Position numbers and translations under genes: made by a program
The notes under the pieces: model-generated
What the model was told of the DNA's origin: nothing
What the model saw: the letters and a program-made list of their open reading frames with translations, nothing else
Databases searched by the model: none
Part shown: positions 53,351 to 64,000 of the stretch, piece after piece
How the letters are laid out: every line of letters starts with the position of its first letter
Numbering within the stretch: position 1 is the first letter of the stretch
Assembly (NCBI GenBank): GCA_030068075.1
Contig: CM057826.1
Location: forward strand, 95,965,804 to 96,029,803
Source: Paguma larvata
Lineage: Eukaryota; Chordata; Mammalia; Carnivora; Viverridae
DNA length: 64,000 nt
Direction of reading: 5' to 3'

Positions 53351-54405
53351 ATGCTCAATAAACATTTTCAAGTACCCAATTATTTTATTATAGGAGCATC
53401 ATTGAAACTGGAGAACTCTTTAAGTAAATTCACTTATAAGTGACAATGAAAAATTAACTTGAACTTTATGTTAAAAATGAAATTTAAATGATCAAAATAT
53501 GTTGTTTTATAGTAAAAAATAGATTATATGCTTAAGTAGGAACTATTTTGTAGAAACAATATGGGGTGGGAGGGTAAAAATTGTCAAAAAAATCTCATCT
53601 TTGACCACATCTCTGAGAACATTGTAATTTCACGTTACTGCTGTATAGTAAGTAAAAGGAATACTTTTATTTAAAAACTTCAAGATCTTGTCATTTTTCA
53701 TGAGGGCCTCTCATATGTTAACATGTAATTGTCATATTTAAGTGTGCACTGTATTCATTTCCTTCTTGGTTCATAATTGGCCAAACTCTCTCACATCTTT
53801 ATTTGCCAAAGGCTATGTGTGTGTTGTGGCTAGTAGCAAAACATACTTATATTAACATCATAAATTCTTACATCCTAACAGTGATAATGAGTCAATGGGC
53901 ACGATTCAGTCCACTGATCTGCTGGTAAATCTTCAATAACTAGTCCCCCAAACACAAAGTGTTTTCCAAATGCCTGGTATAAATACACCATGGCCACTTC
54001 CAAGTGACCAACGTGATATCACTGAATGCAGAGCTGGGAAGAGATGTGTACACTGCCTCTGAGAGCCTGTAGGAGCCCCTCCAGCACGTCACTGGATAGA
54101 TACCAGTATTAAGCTGAATGTGATGTTTGAGTGGCCACTGAGTTTTAAATTGCTTCGTTTTTAGCAGCCATTTCTGCACTATGATGACTCTCCTTTTCCG
54201 AGTAAATCTTGTAACCTATAGCATTCCATAATTAAGAATTCCATGTACATCATTTAAAGCTCCCTAGAGTTGCCCTTAGTAATAGTTCATATTGTCTCTG
54301 GAGGAGAATCCCAACTCATTGTTCATTCTTAGTCTAGGTGAGTTCTCTTGTTCCCAAAGATATATTCCTTCCAAACCTGCCATTCAGGGGTTGAAATAGC
54401 AAGCT
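53351..54405. other. Unique AT-rich sequence
   Basis: No repeat or gene is recognised. The 79-codon ORF at 53940-54179 (-) has no domain. Confidence 0.45.
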
Positions 54406-54419
54406 CCTCACACCTTTTT

Positions 54420-54583
54420 CTTTTCTTTTCTTTTTTCACTGAGATGACTTTACTCAACAGTTGCCCAGGACAGAGTGCCTCTCAGGCCCCACTCTTTTGC
54501 CAGGCAGGACTCTGGGCACTTGAACCTCAGGCTCACACAGGGGCCAGCCCCAGATGGAGCTCCCTCTCAGCAGCTAGGGCCTC
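54420..54583 (-). pseudogene. Processed retrocopy fragment (3' end of a transcript)
   Basis: The + strand has a T-rich tail with C interruptions (54420-54436), then about 147 bp of GC-rich sequence different from its surroundings. On the - strand this is a body ending in GTTGAGTAAAGTCATC (an AGTAAA-type signal) and a poly-A tail. Flanking duplications CCTCACACCTTTTT (54406-54419) and CCTCACATCTTTTT (54584-54597) differ at one base and partly merge with the tail. This is the signature of an L1-mobilised, 5'-truncated mRNA copy. The source gene is not identified, and only untranslated or tail sequence may be present. Confidence 0.6.
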
Positions 54584-54692
54584 CCTCACATCTTTTTAGC
54601 AGCATTTTTCTGAGAAATATGATATTTAAAGCTATACATAAATTTTTCTGTATTTCCTCTATATTCCAAAAAGCAGGAACTCCCTTTCAAAC

Positions 54693-55292
54693 TGTTATGA
54701 ATTGATTCTTGCCCCACCCTCAAAATTCATGTGGTGAAACACGAACCCAAATGCAACTGCATTTGGACAAAGGTCTTTATTTATTTATTTTTTTAATGTT
54801 TATTCACTTTTGAGAGAAAGAGGGCAGGGAAGTGGGGTGCAGGACACAGAATCTGAAGGAGGCTCCAGGCTCTGAGCTCTCAGCACAGAGCCCGACGCGG
54901 GGCTCGAACTCACTAGCTGTGAGATCATGACCTGAGCCGAAGTCAGACGCTTAACCAACTAAGCCACCCAGGCGCCCCCAGAAGAAGGGTCTTGAAATAG
55001 GTAACTAAGGCCAAATGCGGTTGTAAAGTGTGGGATCTTAATCTCATATGGCTGCTGTCCTTACAAAAATAGGAAGAGACACCAGGAAGGCAGGCCTACA
55101 GAGGAAAGGCCATGTAAGGACATAGGAAGAAGGAGATTATTTGCAAGTCAGAAAGAGAGGTCTCACTAGAAACCAATCCTAGCACCTTGATCTTGAACTT
55201 CCAGCCTTCAAGCTATAAAAAAAATACAGGTGTATTGTTTAAACCATCCAGCCTGTCGTGCTTTATAATGGCAGCCCTAACAGTCTAATACA
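54693..55292 (+). mobile_element. MLT1-like MaLR LTR, split by a SINE
   Basis: TGTTATGAATTGATTCTTGC, CTCAAAATTCATGTGGTGAA (54693-54778), then GTAACTAAGGCCAAATGCGG, AGGAAGAGACACCAGGAAGG, GGAAAGGCCATGTAAGGACA, CTTGATCTTGAACTTCCAGC and GGCAGCCCTAACAGTCTAAT. Both halves are in order with the SINE removed. Confidence 0.8.
54779..54976 (-). repeat. CAN SINE inside MLT1
   Basis: The complement of a CAN SINE with ATTTATTTATTTTTTTAATG, GAGCCCGACGCGGGGCTCGA, GAGATCATGACCTGAGCCGA and CTAAGCCACCCAGGCGCCCC. Flanks GACAAAGGTCTT and GAAGAAGGGTCTT are its imperfect target-site duplication. Several CpGs are kept. Confidence 0.95.
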
Positions 55293-56299
55293 CACATAAA
55301 TAGCTAGGATAGTTTTGAACATCTCCTAGTTCTTCTTCATAAGTGCACAAACTAATAATGGCCATGGGATATGTGTGAATACGTTTGTATGCATAAATTT
55401 ATGTATCACGTATTTCTCTGATTTTTAATTTGGTACACAGGTTACTTATGTAAAGATTGTTGAAAAGGTTGATATTGAACCATCTGTAGATTATTACAAC
55501 TTGATCTGTCAGATGAAATATAACTGTCAGCTTCATTCAAACCTATTTATTCATTTTGGGAAGTGCCATAATTAATATAAAATGTTGTATTAGACTCATT
55601 ATAACCAAAGACAGTAGTTTATTAAAAAGAACTTTCAAAGTGTATTGAAGTAAAGCTGAAACTTCAGATAACACTGTCTCTACATACCTGTGGTTTACAT
55701 GCTTCTGAACCAGGATGATAGGAGAAATCAATTAAATTATAAAGTTTTTTTGTAATGAAATAGTTTAAAGATAAACAAAACTTTACTGTGAATAGGGTGT
55801 AGTAGTTTGCCCAAGTAGATATTATAGAACAGGGTCTGACTAACCTCAGACCTGACCAAAATAGCTCTTTCTGTCAAAAAAAAACAAACAAAAAAAAACA
55901 AAAAAAACAAAAAACCAGTCATTTCACAAGGTTGCCAATAAATCCAGATTTCTGGCTACCACCTACAAACATGCACAAGGCAGCTCACTGTTGGAAACAG
56001 GAACAGAGTTTAGGATTTGTAAATTTAATTACACCTCTACTTGCTGGTAACAAAGACCTGGTTAGTTTATGTTCAAGGTTAGGTAATAGGTTCTCTCTGG
56101 CTTTCCAAGCACCTTGGCTTAGCTTTCTCCATCCCACTCCCCACCTCAGGTTGTTCTATAGCCTCAGTGCACACAGCGTCACTCTCTGGAACAGATGTCA
56201 GAAGTGTTTGACTGGTCTCTCTGCGCATGGTGCTGGCTCAGCTCCTGTGCGTGCTCCATGAAATGAATGAAAATAAGAGAAAGACCATGAATAGTAGAG
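55293..56299. other. Unique sequence with an A-rich run
   Basis: An A-rich run with C interruptions lies at about 55876-55915. No gene is seen. The 109-codon ORF at 55932-56261 (+) has no domain. Confidence 0.45.
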
Positions 56300-56628
56300 C
56301 CCACCACAGAGGAAATACAAATACCTGATGAAGAGATGAATGTACATGTGTTTCAGTGGTGACTAAAGAATGGCATGCTACAGCATAATATTTGCCACTT
56401 ATCAAATTGACACTGTTTTAACAAAAGGATGGGCACTGAAGACGCATAAACTTGGTTCAATTGCTCTGTCCTTTATCATCTGGTGTTACCAGAGAGCAAT
56501 CTGGCAATATGTATGAAAAGCCTTTAAAATGTTAATGTGCCTTCTGCCTCCAGCCATGGTGGAACAAAAGGTACCAGATTTACTCTCCTGCCTGAAATTA
56601 CCAGAAAGTATTAGATTAAAAAGAATCA

Positions 56629-56821
56629 GGGGGAGCCTGGGTGGCTCAGTCCGTTAAGCATCTGACTTTGGCTCAGGTCATGATCTCACGGTTCATGAGT
56701 TCAAGCCCTGAGCCTGGCTCCATGCTGACAGCACAGAACCTGTTTCAGATCTTCTGTCTCCCTCTCTCTCTGCCCTTCCCCCTGCCCTCAAAAATAAATA
56801 AACATTAAAACATTTTTTTAA
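56629..56821 (+). repeat. CAN SINE
   Basis: GGGGGAGCCTGGGTGGCTCA, TTTGGCTCAGGTCATGATCT, GAGTTCAAGCCCTGAGCCTG and an AAATAAATAAACATTAAAA tail. The target-site duplication is weak (AATCAG on both sides). Confidence 0.95.
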
Positions 56822-57806
56822 TCAGACAAAATATATTTTACATATATTTTACATACATAAAAACAATGGTTTTTAAGATACTTCCTGAAAGACAGGAAAT
56901 AAATGAGATGAACCCTACAAAATGGCTTTAGCAAACTTCTGGAGATTTTCCAGACCATGTTGCAGTGAAAAGGGTCCCTGAACTGAGCAGAGAGAGATGA
57001 GAGTCTGAGAGACCTAGGCAACTGGAGTTCTGCAAACAAACTGCTAGGGAGGTAAGAGATTCACAGACAAGTGTGCAGAGGGTCTCCCTCACTGATTAGT
57101 GATCAGGTAGGAAATGATCGATGGCTGGGGAAAGACCAGTTAACAGGATTAGGTGTTCATACAGGGTTGGATGTAGGGCATGTTTCCACAGACAGACTGG
57201 AAAATGTCACAATTCATTAGACAGAAACACAGAAGGATCTTGCCTTCATGGTGCAGAACAAGCCCTACACTAAGCACTAATATATTCTTGCTTAACAAAT
57301 CTTAAAAGCAAGACTAAAAAGGATCAAGAGTAACCAAGGATCAAATTGGTTTCTGACCAATTTAACTGCATTCTGGAACAACGCTCGCGAATACTGATAA
57401 GAATAAAAGAACATCTAGTATGCAACAAGGTAAAGTTCACAATGTCTGGAACACAATAAAAAATTAGCTGTCACATAAACAGGCAGGAAAACATGACCTA
57501 TAATGAGAAGGATAATCAATTCATCAAAACTGAAGAAGAATGGGTGCAGATGTTAGAATTATCAGGCAAGGACGTGACAAGTATTATTAACAAATGGATT
57601 CTCAAATTCACATATGAAGGACTTTGAATAGTCTACATGACTTTGAAAAAGAAGAATAAAGCTGAAGGGCTAACTCTACCTGACTTCAAGACCAATTATA
57701 AAGCTACACTAATAATGACAATGTGGATTGAAGTAAGATAGACAACTGATTGGAGGCAGAAAAGAGTTCAGAAATAGACACCCACATAACAGACAACCGA
57801 TTTTTA

Positions 57807-58006
57807 AAAAATCAGTTTTTTATGTTTATCTATTTTTGAGAGAGAGACAGAGTGTGAGCAGGGGAGGAGCAGAGAGAGGGAGACACAGAATCCAAAGCAG
57901 ACTCCAGGCTCTGAACTGTCAGCACAGAGCCTGACACGGGGCTCAAACTCACGAACCATATGATCATGACCTGAGCCAAAGTCGGATGCTCAACTGACTG
58001 AACCCC
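57807..58006 (-). repeat. CAN SINE
   Basis: The complement of a CAN SINE: TTTTTTATGTTTATCTATTT, GAGCAGGGGAGGAGCAGAGA, GCCTGACACGGGGCTCAAAC, ATGATCATGACCTGAGCCAA. Duplications are AGACAACCGATTTTTA (57791-57806) and AGACAATCAATTTTTG (58007-58022). Confidence 0.95.
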
Positions 58007-58190
58007 AGACAATCAATTTTTGACAAAGGCATAAAGACACTTCAGTAGAGAAAGGATAGTATTTTCAATAAATATGATGATACAATTGGATCCATCTGCA
58101 AAACTTTGAACTCTGATCCATACCTCCTACCACATCCAAAAATTTTTTCACAATACCCAAAAATTAGTCCAAAATAGATCACAGGGGGCA

Positions 58191-58769
58191 CCAAAGTTAG
58201 TTAAGGACTGGAGATCCTTAGTCATTACATCGCACTTGACTAGAGGGCTGGGAAAGCTGTTTTTAACCACACTTACTTCCTCCGAAGAGATAGGAATATA
58301 GAACATACAAAAGCAAGGGGTGGGGAGAACGAGGCCTATTACTGCCCTCTGGGCAGGGCATATGGAAGCTAAGGAGGCCCAGAGAGGCTCCAGATTCTCC
58401 GACACCATGACTCGTTTGCAGTCTCAGAGTCCCAGGGGACAGAATGATAGAGAAGGAAAAAAGGACTCTTCTCATAGACTGTCCTGCTCCCTGCTGGGAT
58501 GACCATGTGTGCCCCTCGAGACTCTGTGATCCTGGGGCATCCACAGAGGAAAACAGGAGGTGAGTATGTGGGACCCTGAGCTACCTAAGATATTGCCAGA
58601 AGTGACCAGGTTTGAGAGTGAGACAGCACTGGAGACCCCGAAGGCTTCATTTTAGCCGGCAGGGAAGAGACAGCAATGTATTAATTTTCAAGAGACTTCA
58701 TATGAACGCATAAATTTGTGAGACAGGAAATCATTTGGGTGACAAGGATACCACAGAAAAAACTGTAGA
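58191..58769. other. Unique sequence
   Basis: No repeat or gene is recognised. ORFs of 86 and 93 codons (-) and 60 codons (+) overlap at 58148-58544, with no domain. Confidence 0.45.
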
Positions 58770-59155
58770 AGAAAATAAATCAGTATTACCAGTTATTACC
58801 TTTGGATAGTGAAGTTCCTAGTGATTTTTATTTTCTTCCTCATAATTTCTATACTGCCTGAATGTTTTACATGTATTACCTTTTAGGGTCAAAAAAGAGC
58901 AATAAAGCTATTTTTAGCTTATTTAAAATCTCCAAAGCCAAATCAGAACTTAAAGGATAGTATAATCCCATTTCAGTGAAATACAAACTCAATATAAATA
59001 TATAAAAAGGAAGAATAGGAGGCAATACACCTAAAAGTTAATGAAACTATGATTTGAGTAGTAGAATTATGAATTTTTTTATCATTTGGTTTTTTTATGT
59101 TTTTTTCTCATTTTGTGCCAATATGTCTGTCACTTTTATAATCGGAAAGATTATA
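58770..59155 (+). repeat. L1M 3'UTR relic
   Basis: CCAGTTATTACCTTTGGATA, GTGATTTTTATTTTCTTCCT, ATTTCTATACTGCCTGAATG and TTTTACATGTATTACCTTTT follow an old L1 3'UTR end. A second, similar tail lies near 59030-59150. Confidence 0.55.
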
Positions 59156-60239
59156 AAATTATTAGGATTATTTTAAAATTTTAATTAATAGAAAATAAGG
59201 CTGGCTGGACATGAAAATATATACGATCTATTCAGCTTTCTGAAATCTTCCTTTTTACATTATTAAATCAGGAGGTTGGACTCCTTTTCATATGAGCATT
59301 AGCCTATTTTAAATTTTCAGAGATTACATGGGAAGAACTTTGGTTCTCTTACATTTAAGGTTAAAAATAAAAATAACTAATAAGAGAGGTTTTTAATTTT
59401 CCCAAAACTTGTCCCCTTCCTCAGACTGTCTACTGACCTGGGCATTCTGCCCTAGATTTCCTTCTTTGAAACTGAGTCTTTTATTGCTTCAAATGAGATT
59501 AATTCTGAAGTTCAAGACTGCTAGGCCTTCATGTTTATTTATAAGCTCCTTATTGAGGCACAAAACTTGCACTTGCTCAGAAACTGATGCAGCCTTTTCC
59601 ATGCCACGCTGCCCATAATTTATCCCAATACTAAGTTTCCAGATTGATTTTTTTTCCTTCTCTCCTCCATTAAATCATCCTATTAATCACTCCAACATTT
59701 TCCTTCATTGAGGATGTTGATGAATGGGAAGTAAATTATCTGTCAATTGCATATTCACCAAAGTATGCAAGATTATTCCAGACTTCTTAAAAAGTAGCTA
59801 TCCCAGACTGCCCACTAGAAATACCAGGAGTCTGATTTCTATTGAGTTACGGCAGCAGATGTGCTGGACTCTCTCTGGAAAGGCTAACGCTCAAATAATC
59901 ACACTGGTGCACATGAACTTGATTTTATTAGTTGCCATTATTATTTATGGTTTGCTGAGGAGCAATGATGCATAGCTCTTTGTGGGCTCATGCTTTAGCT
60001 CACTTACCATGGAAATACTGGGCCTGGGATTTTTTTTCCTCTGCTAGTGTCTCGTCCTTACAGGCATAGGTTCACAAACTCAACATTGAAAGGAAGATCT
60101 GGAGCAACTCTAGTATATGATGTTTCCCTACCCTTCTTATAGCTGCTGATCTCCACTGGGGGACACATTTTTATTACCTTTCCAATATGAGTCCGCCAGA
60201 GACTATCGGGACGTACCACCCATTAATGTGGGAAGCAGA
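59156..60239. other. Unique sequence; possible conserved part near 59700-59960
   Basis: No repeat or gene is recognised. TTATCTGTCAATTGCATATT and TTATTAGTTGCCATTATTAT mark an AT-rich unique part. ORFs of 69 and 83 codons have no domain. Confidence 0.4.
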
Positions 60240-60495
60240 TGGCATCAGAGTTATAAGTGTGAGCTTTAGAGTCACACAGGTCTGGATTAAATCCTGACTC
60301 TGCCACTTATTAGCTATCACCTTCAGAAAGTGACTTAACCTCTCGGGGCTGCTCTTTGCTCAACTGTAAAATGGAAGTAATAATAATACCTACCCCAATG
60401 GGTTATTAGTCAGGATTAAAAGAGATAAGACATTGTATGCCCCTTAGGAGGGCTCTTAGAGCACAGATAATGTCCAATAAAGTTGAGCATATATA
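60240..60495 (+). repeat. MIR SINE, near full length
   Basis: GAGCTTTAGAGTCACACAGG, TCTGGATTAAATCCTGACTC, TGCCACTTATTAGCTATCAC, GACTTAACCTCTCGGGGCTG, CTCAACTGTAAAATGGAAGT, AATACCTACCCCAATGGGTT and TCTTAGAGCACAGATAATGT give the complete MIR order. It is the best preserved MIR in the window. Confidence 0.93.
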
Positions 60496-61239
60496 ATTAA
60501 AAAATGAAGACCATGGTGTGCTACAGGGGTTCACCGTGAATTGTAATTTTCTTTTGCTTATTCCAGAGAGGTGGTGTTACTTCCCCAGGCAGCTATCCCA
60601 ATATCTTGTGTCTACTGAGTTTCTTTTTTGTTATTGTGTTTTCTGCTATGGTTTGGACAAACACCTCACGTGTTCCTTTGTGTTCTTTTCTTGCTGCCTG
60701 CTTAGTGCTTCTCTATGTTGATACCTTACTGGAAACACATAGTGGTGGCGAGTGGGTGACTGAATGATGTGGTTTGGCACGATGAGCCCTAGGGGCAACT
60801 CTTTCACTTTCAAACATTTTAAACCCATTTTTTAAATAGGACAGTAAAAGAAAGAAAAACATAGTCTATTTAACTTGTGTTAGTGACAGCGGAAAAAATC
60901 CAAGCACCTTTATGGCTGAAAAGAAAACCACAATGATGATAGCTTGCATTTTCCTTGACAAACTGTTTTGCAAAAATGATTTCATTTTATTTTTGTAGAA
61001 AACAAGAAGATGGGCAGAGGTATAATACTTAAAGTAGTTTTGTCAACTACAACGTTAAGGCAGAAAGGAGGTTAAGCAATGTGTCTTTGCTGCAGCCGGT
61101 CAGGAATTCCGAAACCAGTAGCTCTTAGTGCCACTAACCACTTTCTCATTTAATGTCTTCCTCTCCCTTGGGGAGACCAGAGGCTTCCATCTGAAGTTTA
61201 CTAGAGCCACTCTGATTATCATCCTCAACGCAATAATCA
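60496..61239. other. Unique sequence
   Basis: No repeat or gene is recognised. Confidence 0.45.
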
Positions 61240-61420
61240 TGATAACAACAATAGCTCACACTATGGAGCTCTTCTCATATACCAGATGCTCATGAGAGTT
61301 TTTTCCATGCTTTAAGTCATTCAATTTTTCAACAACCCTTTAAAATTAGTATGATAATTACTCCCATGACTAACAATGAGGAAAATCTGGTACTTATTGG
61401 AGCCCACATAACTGGTATGT
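61240..61420 (-). repeat. MIR SINE relic
   Basis: AACAACAATAGCTCACACTA, CAGATGCTCATGAGAGTTTT, TCAACAACCCTTTAAAATTA and AACAATGAGGAAAATCTGGT follow the complement of MIR. Confidence 0.6.
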
Positions 61421-63034
61421 AGTATGGTATCGTGGTCAAGAGCCTGAGATTGGCAGAGCTACCCTTGATGAGCAGCTCACTAGACCTGTGGCTTCTCCCT
61501 TTTCACACAACTGTCTTTCTATCTCTACTCCTCTGCCAGTGTGAGCTGGAATCATGGCACTCCTCCAAAGGCAGCCAAGTCAGTGTCCACGAGTTGAATA
61601 ATACTTCTTTAAATGAGAGAGAGATATAAAAAGAAGGTTTGGGGCATTGGCCCAAACCAGTTTCCTTTCACCAACTTGCATCATTTTTTATCCATAGTCA
61701 TAGGTGATTAGAAGGAGGAAGAGGGAGCATAGATAACTCTATGGTCAACTTGAACAATGAAACAACATTTGGGAGACCATCTATTCAATACAATATAGCT
61801 GTGCCTTGAACACCGTCACTAATAAGCCAGACTCTCAACACATCCACCTTTAGAATGTCCTTGGACCTCCTCATCAAATAGACATGTTGGATGTCTTAGA
61901 GCTACACAGAAATCACCTTAACTTTATGGCTGTTCCATCACTAAGAAGAGATCAACCTACAGCAAAGTGATGCCAAAGTGAAAGTGAGAAGAGAGAAGGG
62001 CTCTATTTCATTGATTGTCACAGGTTGGAAGTGATTAAAAACATGAGTCATTATAAAACTCCAAAGCCTGACATATATTTGTGAAATGAGTGCCCTCTGA
62101 CAAGGACCCCTTGAACCAGTAGAGGTAGGAAACATTACGTTCTGACTTGCAAAAACAAAACTGTACCCGCCTAGGTACAAATTCTCAACCACATGATGAA
62201 CTCGCTGGTTGGTGCTGAAAGCAGGAGGAGAAAGAAACTGGGCAGCTCCTTCATTTTGGAGCCAGCCAAGGGACTAACCATAAGCTCAAATCTTTTTTTT
62301 TAAGCAGGAGAACAAGTAGATTGGTGGGAGAGGATCCAAGTAGGTGAGGAGAACGTCACCATTAGGAAGCTGTCTGTCCACCCAGGTCCTCTGGACCACA
62401 GAACCACAGAGGTTCTCCACATGAGCCTGCTGCTATAGTTAAGCCCCATGACACATCCCCGGAGCATGCATCAAGTGGGATATAAAAGATGTGGAAAGAA
62501 TAAAATAAGGCAAAGAGGCTGGCTTCAAAGTTTGCTGAGGATTTGGGTTTCCTTGGGGAATTCATTCAAGCACGAGCTTCCACTCTGCCAAACAGATGGG
62601 CCATTTACATCGCTCTTCTCCCATTAGGATTCAAGATTGATGTAAAGACATGGCAAGAAAAAAGATAAAGAAAGAAAATATTCTAATACCTAAATAAAGT
62701 TTTTGGGTGTTCAGTGCCTTCCACTTCTGCAGAAACACATTTTGCCCTGCAAGAGTCCTGCACCCACACATAGTCCAGAAGGTCAACCACTCTGAGAGGT
62801 CATGAGGAGCTCAGGGAGGCAGATGGGTAGCTGGAGCAAGGTAGATGTCACAGCTAGCGTAATGGCTGGGCAGAGGGAAGATCCGGGTTAATGCCTGGCC
62901 TTCGGTGTTGCTCACACGTGTTGCATATCCCATTGTCTTCCCGCAGTTCTCCTGGCATTTACTTATTCATTCCAAAGGTACCAAGACCCTAACAGATAAA
63001 TGGAAAACTCATAAAAGAGAAACTGTAATTTAGA
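61421..63034. other. Unique sequence
   Basis: About 1.6 kb has no recognised gene. The start (GTGGTCAAGAGCCTGAGATT, 61432) may be a MIR head fragment. ORFs of 65-83 codons have no domain. Confidence 0.45.
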
Positions 63035-63178
63035 AAATTATAAAATGCCAAGTATCAGAAATTCTAACTAAAACCATGGTTAAAAAGCATTTTTCACTTC
63101 TCAAATTAACAAAGAGCTTTAAATTCTAACACCCAAGTCTGGTGAGAATGTTATAAAAGGAACCCTCTCTTGATGTTG
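63035..63178 (+). repeat. L1M relic
   Basis: AAAGCATTTTTCACTTCTCA, AATTAACAAAGAGCTTTAAA, TTCTAACACCCAAGTCTGGT and GAGAATGTTATAAAAGGAAC match the L1M segment that includes the ACACCCAGTGTTGG-type motif. Confidence 0.65.
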
Positions 63179-63820
63179 ATCATGATGATGATAGCTTTGA
63201 GAGCTCTTGTACCTAGGCAGGGCTCAATAAAGAGTGGCTGAATGAATGAATAAGAAGTTCAAGGAATTCTGCGTTTCAGTTCACCTTGGACTTAGCCAGG
63301 CCCACCCACACTTGTGATGGCTTTTCCCTGCAGAACATCAAAGTCACTGCAAAGCCTTCAACAGACAGCTATTTTATGAGGTCCTATCTGCTCTAGAATA
63401 GTTTCTTTATCCTTCTGACAAACAACCCCAGGGTAAATGGTTTTGTCTCCCATGACACTGAAATTTCTCCTTGGCCCTGGCTGAAAATGTGATGAATTTT
63501 GCAGTGGACTTAAAGTTCAAAGTGTGATTCATGTTCTTTGAGAGTCGTCTGTCAAGAGAGCATTCAACAGTATAAACTATTCTTTCCAGGAAGGCTTGGC
63601 TAGTGGTGTTTTGGTTTGATGCAAACCCATTTGGTTCTATAAATACACAGGTGAGCCACAGTAGCGGTAGTGGGCTACTACTATTTGTTCATCTTGGGGT
63701 GCCTTGGGGGGCCTCTCCCTGAAAGGAGTACACAGAACACATTTTGGGTCAGAAAGAGATAAATGTGAGGAAGCACTCACACAGGAAACACAGGATTCCA
63801 GAACCATTAGGACTAACTTG
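63179..63820. other. Mostly unique sequence
   Basis: A short L2-like end, GCAGGGCTCAATAAAGAGTG with GAATGAATGAATAAG, lies at about 63218-63255. No gene is seen; the 108-codon ORF at 63637-63963 (-) covers a MIR piece. Confidence 0.45.
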
Positions 63821-63824
63821 CTTT

Positions 63825-63905
63825 TGTTGCAAATGAGAAAACTGAGGCTGAGAGAGATGAAGTAAGTACCTGACATTAAACACCCAGTTCTGGAACCCTG
63901 AAAAC
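63825..63905 (-). repeat. MIR SINE fragment
   Basis: GTTGCAAATGAGAAAACTGA and GGCTGAGAGAGATGAAGTAA, then CACCCAGTTCTGGAACCCTG, follow the MIR complement. Confidence 0.65.
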
Positions 63906-64000
63906 CTGGGTCCCAATTTTGGACTATTTCTATTTGAACTATGTGAGTCACAAAATATTTCATGGAGCACCAGTTCTAAAAGATTTTCTAGGAGAAGGGA

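Larger units (their letters stand above)
56300..58190 (+). repeat. L1M relics, composite with internal deletion
   Basis: Three L1M pieces occur in the same orientation. At 56300-56545 a 3' segment has AGAGAGCAATCTGGCAATAT and GTATGAAAAGCCTTTAAAAT. At 56546-57600 a 5'UTR-like segment begins CAGCCATGGTGGAACAAAAG and includes AGGCAAGGACGTGACAAGTA (57565). At 57600-58190 an ORF2 end has TGAAAAAGAAGAATAAAGCT, CTACCTGACTTCAAGACCAA and AAAGGATAGTATTTTCAATA. The junction near 57600 joins 5'UTR to ORF2 end, removing most of the element. Two SINEs interrupt it. Confidence 0.6.

Noticed and set aside
1..64000. CRISPR array, operons, ribosome-binding sites or bacterial features
   Set aside because: No regularly spaced repeat-spacer arrays and no dense coding. 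The repeats are mammalian, so prokaryotic features do not apply.

Overview
The window looks like non-coding nuclear DNA from a carnivoran mammal, most likely a cat-family (feliform) species. The best evidence is about 22 full-size and 2 short copies of the tRNA-derived CAN SINE. Their head reads GGGGCACCTGGGTGGCTCAG, followed by TCAGGTCATGATCTCA and a GTTCGAGCC-type B box, then a CT-rich body and an A-rich tail. This version matches the felid form as I remember it, not the dog form. A 3'-end L1 fragment near 23.4 kb has the carnivore type of end. The species call rests on recognition and not on a database search.

I find no protein-coding gene, no functional RNA gene and no CRISPR array. All open reading frames are short; the longest is 173 codons at 51346-51867, and part of it lies in a MIR relic. 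None shows a domain, and many lie in repeats. The window is best read as intergenic or deep-intronic sequence. It is a mosaic of young SINEs and old repeats (MIR, L2, L1M, MLT1/MaLR LTRs, hAT transposons) separated by unique DNA.

Layout: 0-6.7 kb is dominated by L1M relics, including an L1M 5'UTR at 1-940, with simple repeats and one SINE. The stretch 6.7-10.5 kb is free of recognisable repeats. It has a patch richer in CpG (7.55-8.27 kb) followed by about 2 kb with several octamer and homeodomain-type motifs, and is the best candidate for a regulatory cluster. The stretch 10.5-18.6 kb carries SINEs, L2, MIR, an MLT1 LTR and a hAT relic with a fresh 96-bp tandem duplication. From 18.6 to 22.3 kb the DNA is mostly unique and AT-rich. 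From 23 to 27 kb there are two nested stacks: a SINE and an L1 end inside a SINE, and a class II-like ERV solo LTR inside an MLT1 LTR inside a MIR. From 28 to 45 kb there are L1M and L2 relics (one L2 spans about 1.8 kb), MER5-like elements, several SINEs and a long AT microsatellite. From 45 to 51 kb there are two similar unique modules (45.5 and 50.5 kb) that are not any repeat I can name, plus four SINEs. From 52 to 59 kb there are MLT1 LTRs, a small processed retrocopy fragment and an internally deleted L1M. The last 5 kb are mostly unique with scattered MIR and L1 pieces.

The observations most worth checking are the paired modules at 45.5 and 50.5 kb, the repeat-free 7.5-10.4 kb block, the 96-bp duplication, the solo LTR stack, and three SINEs with perfect or near-perfect target-site duplications.
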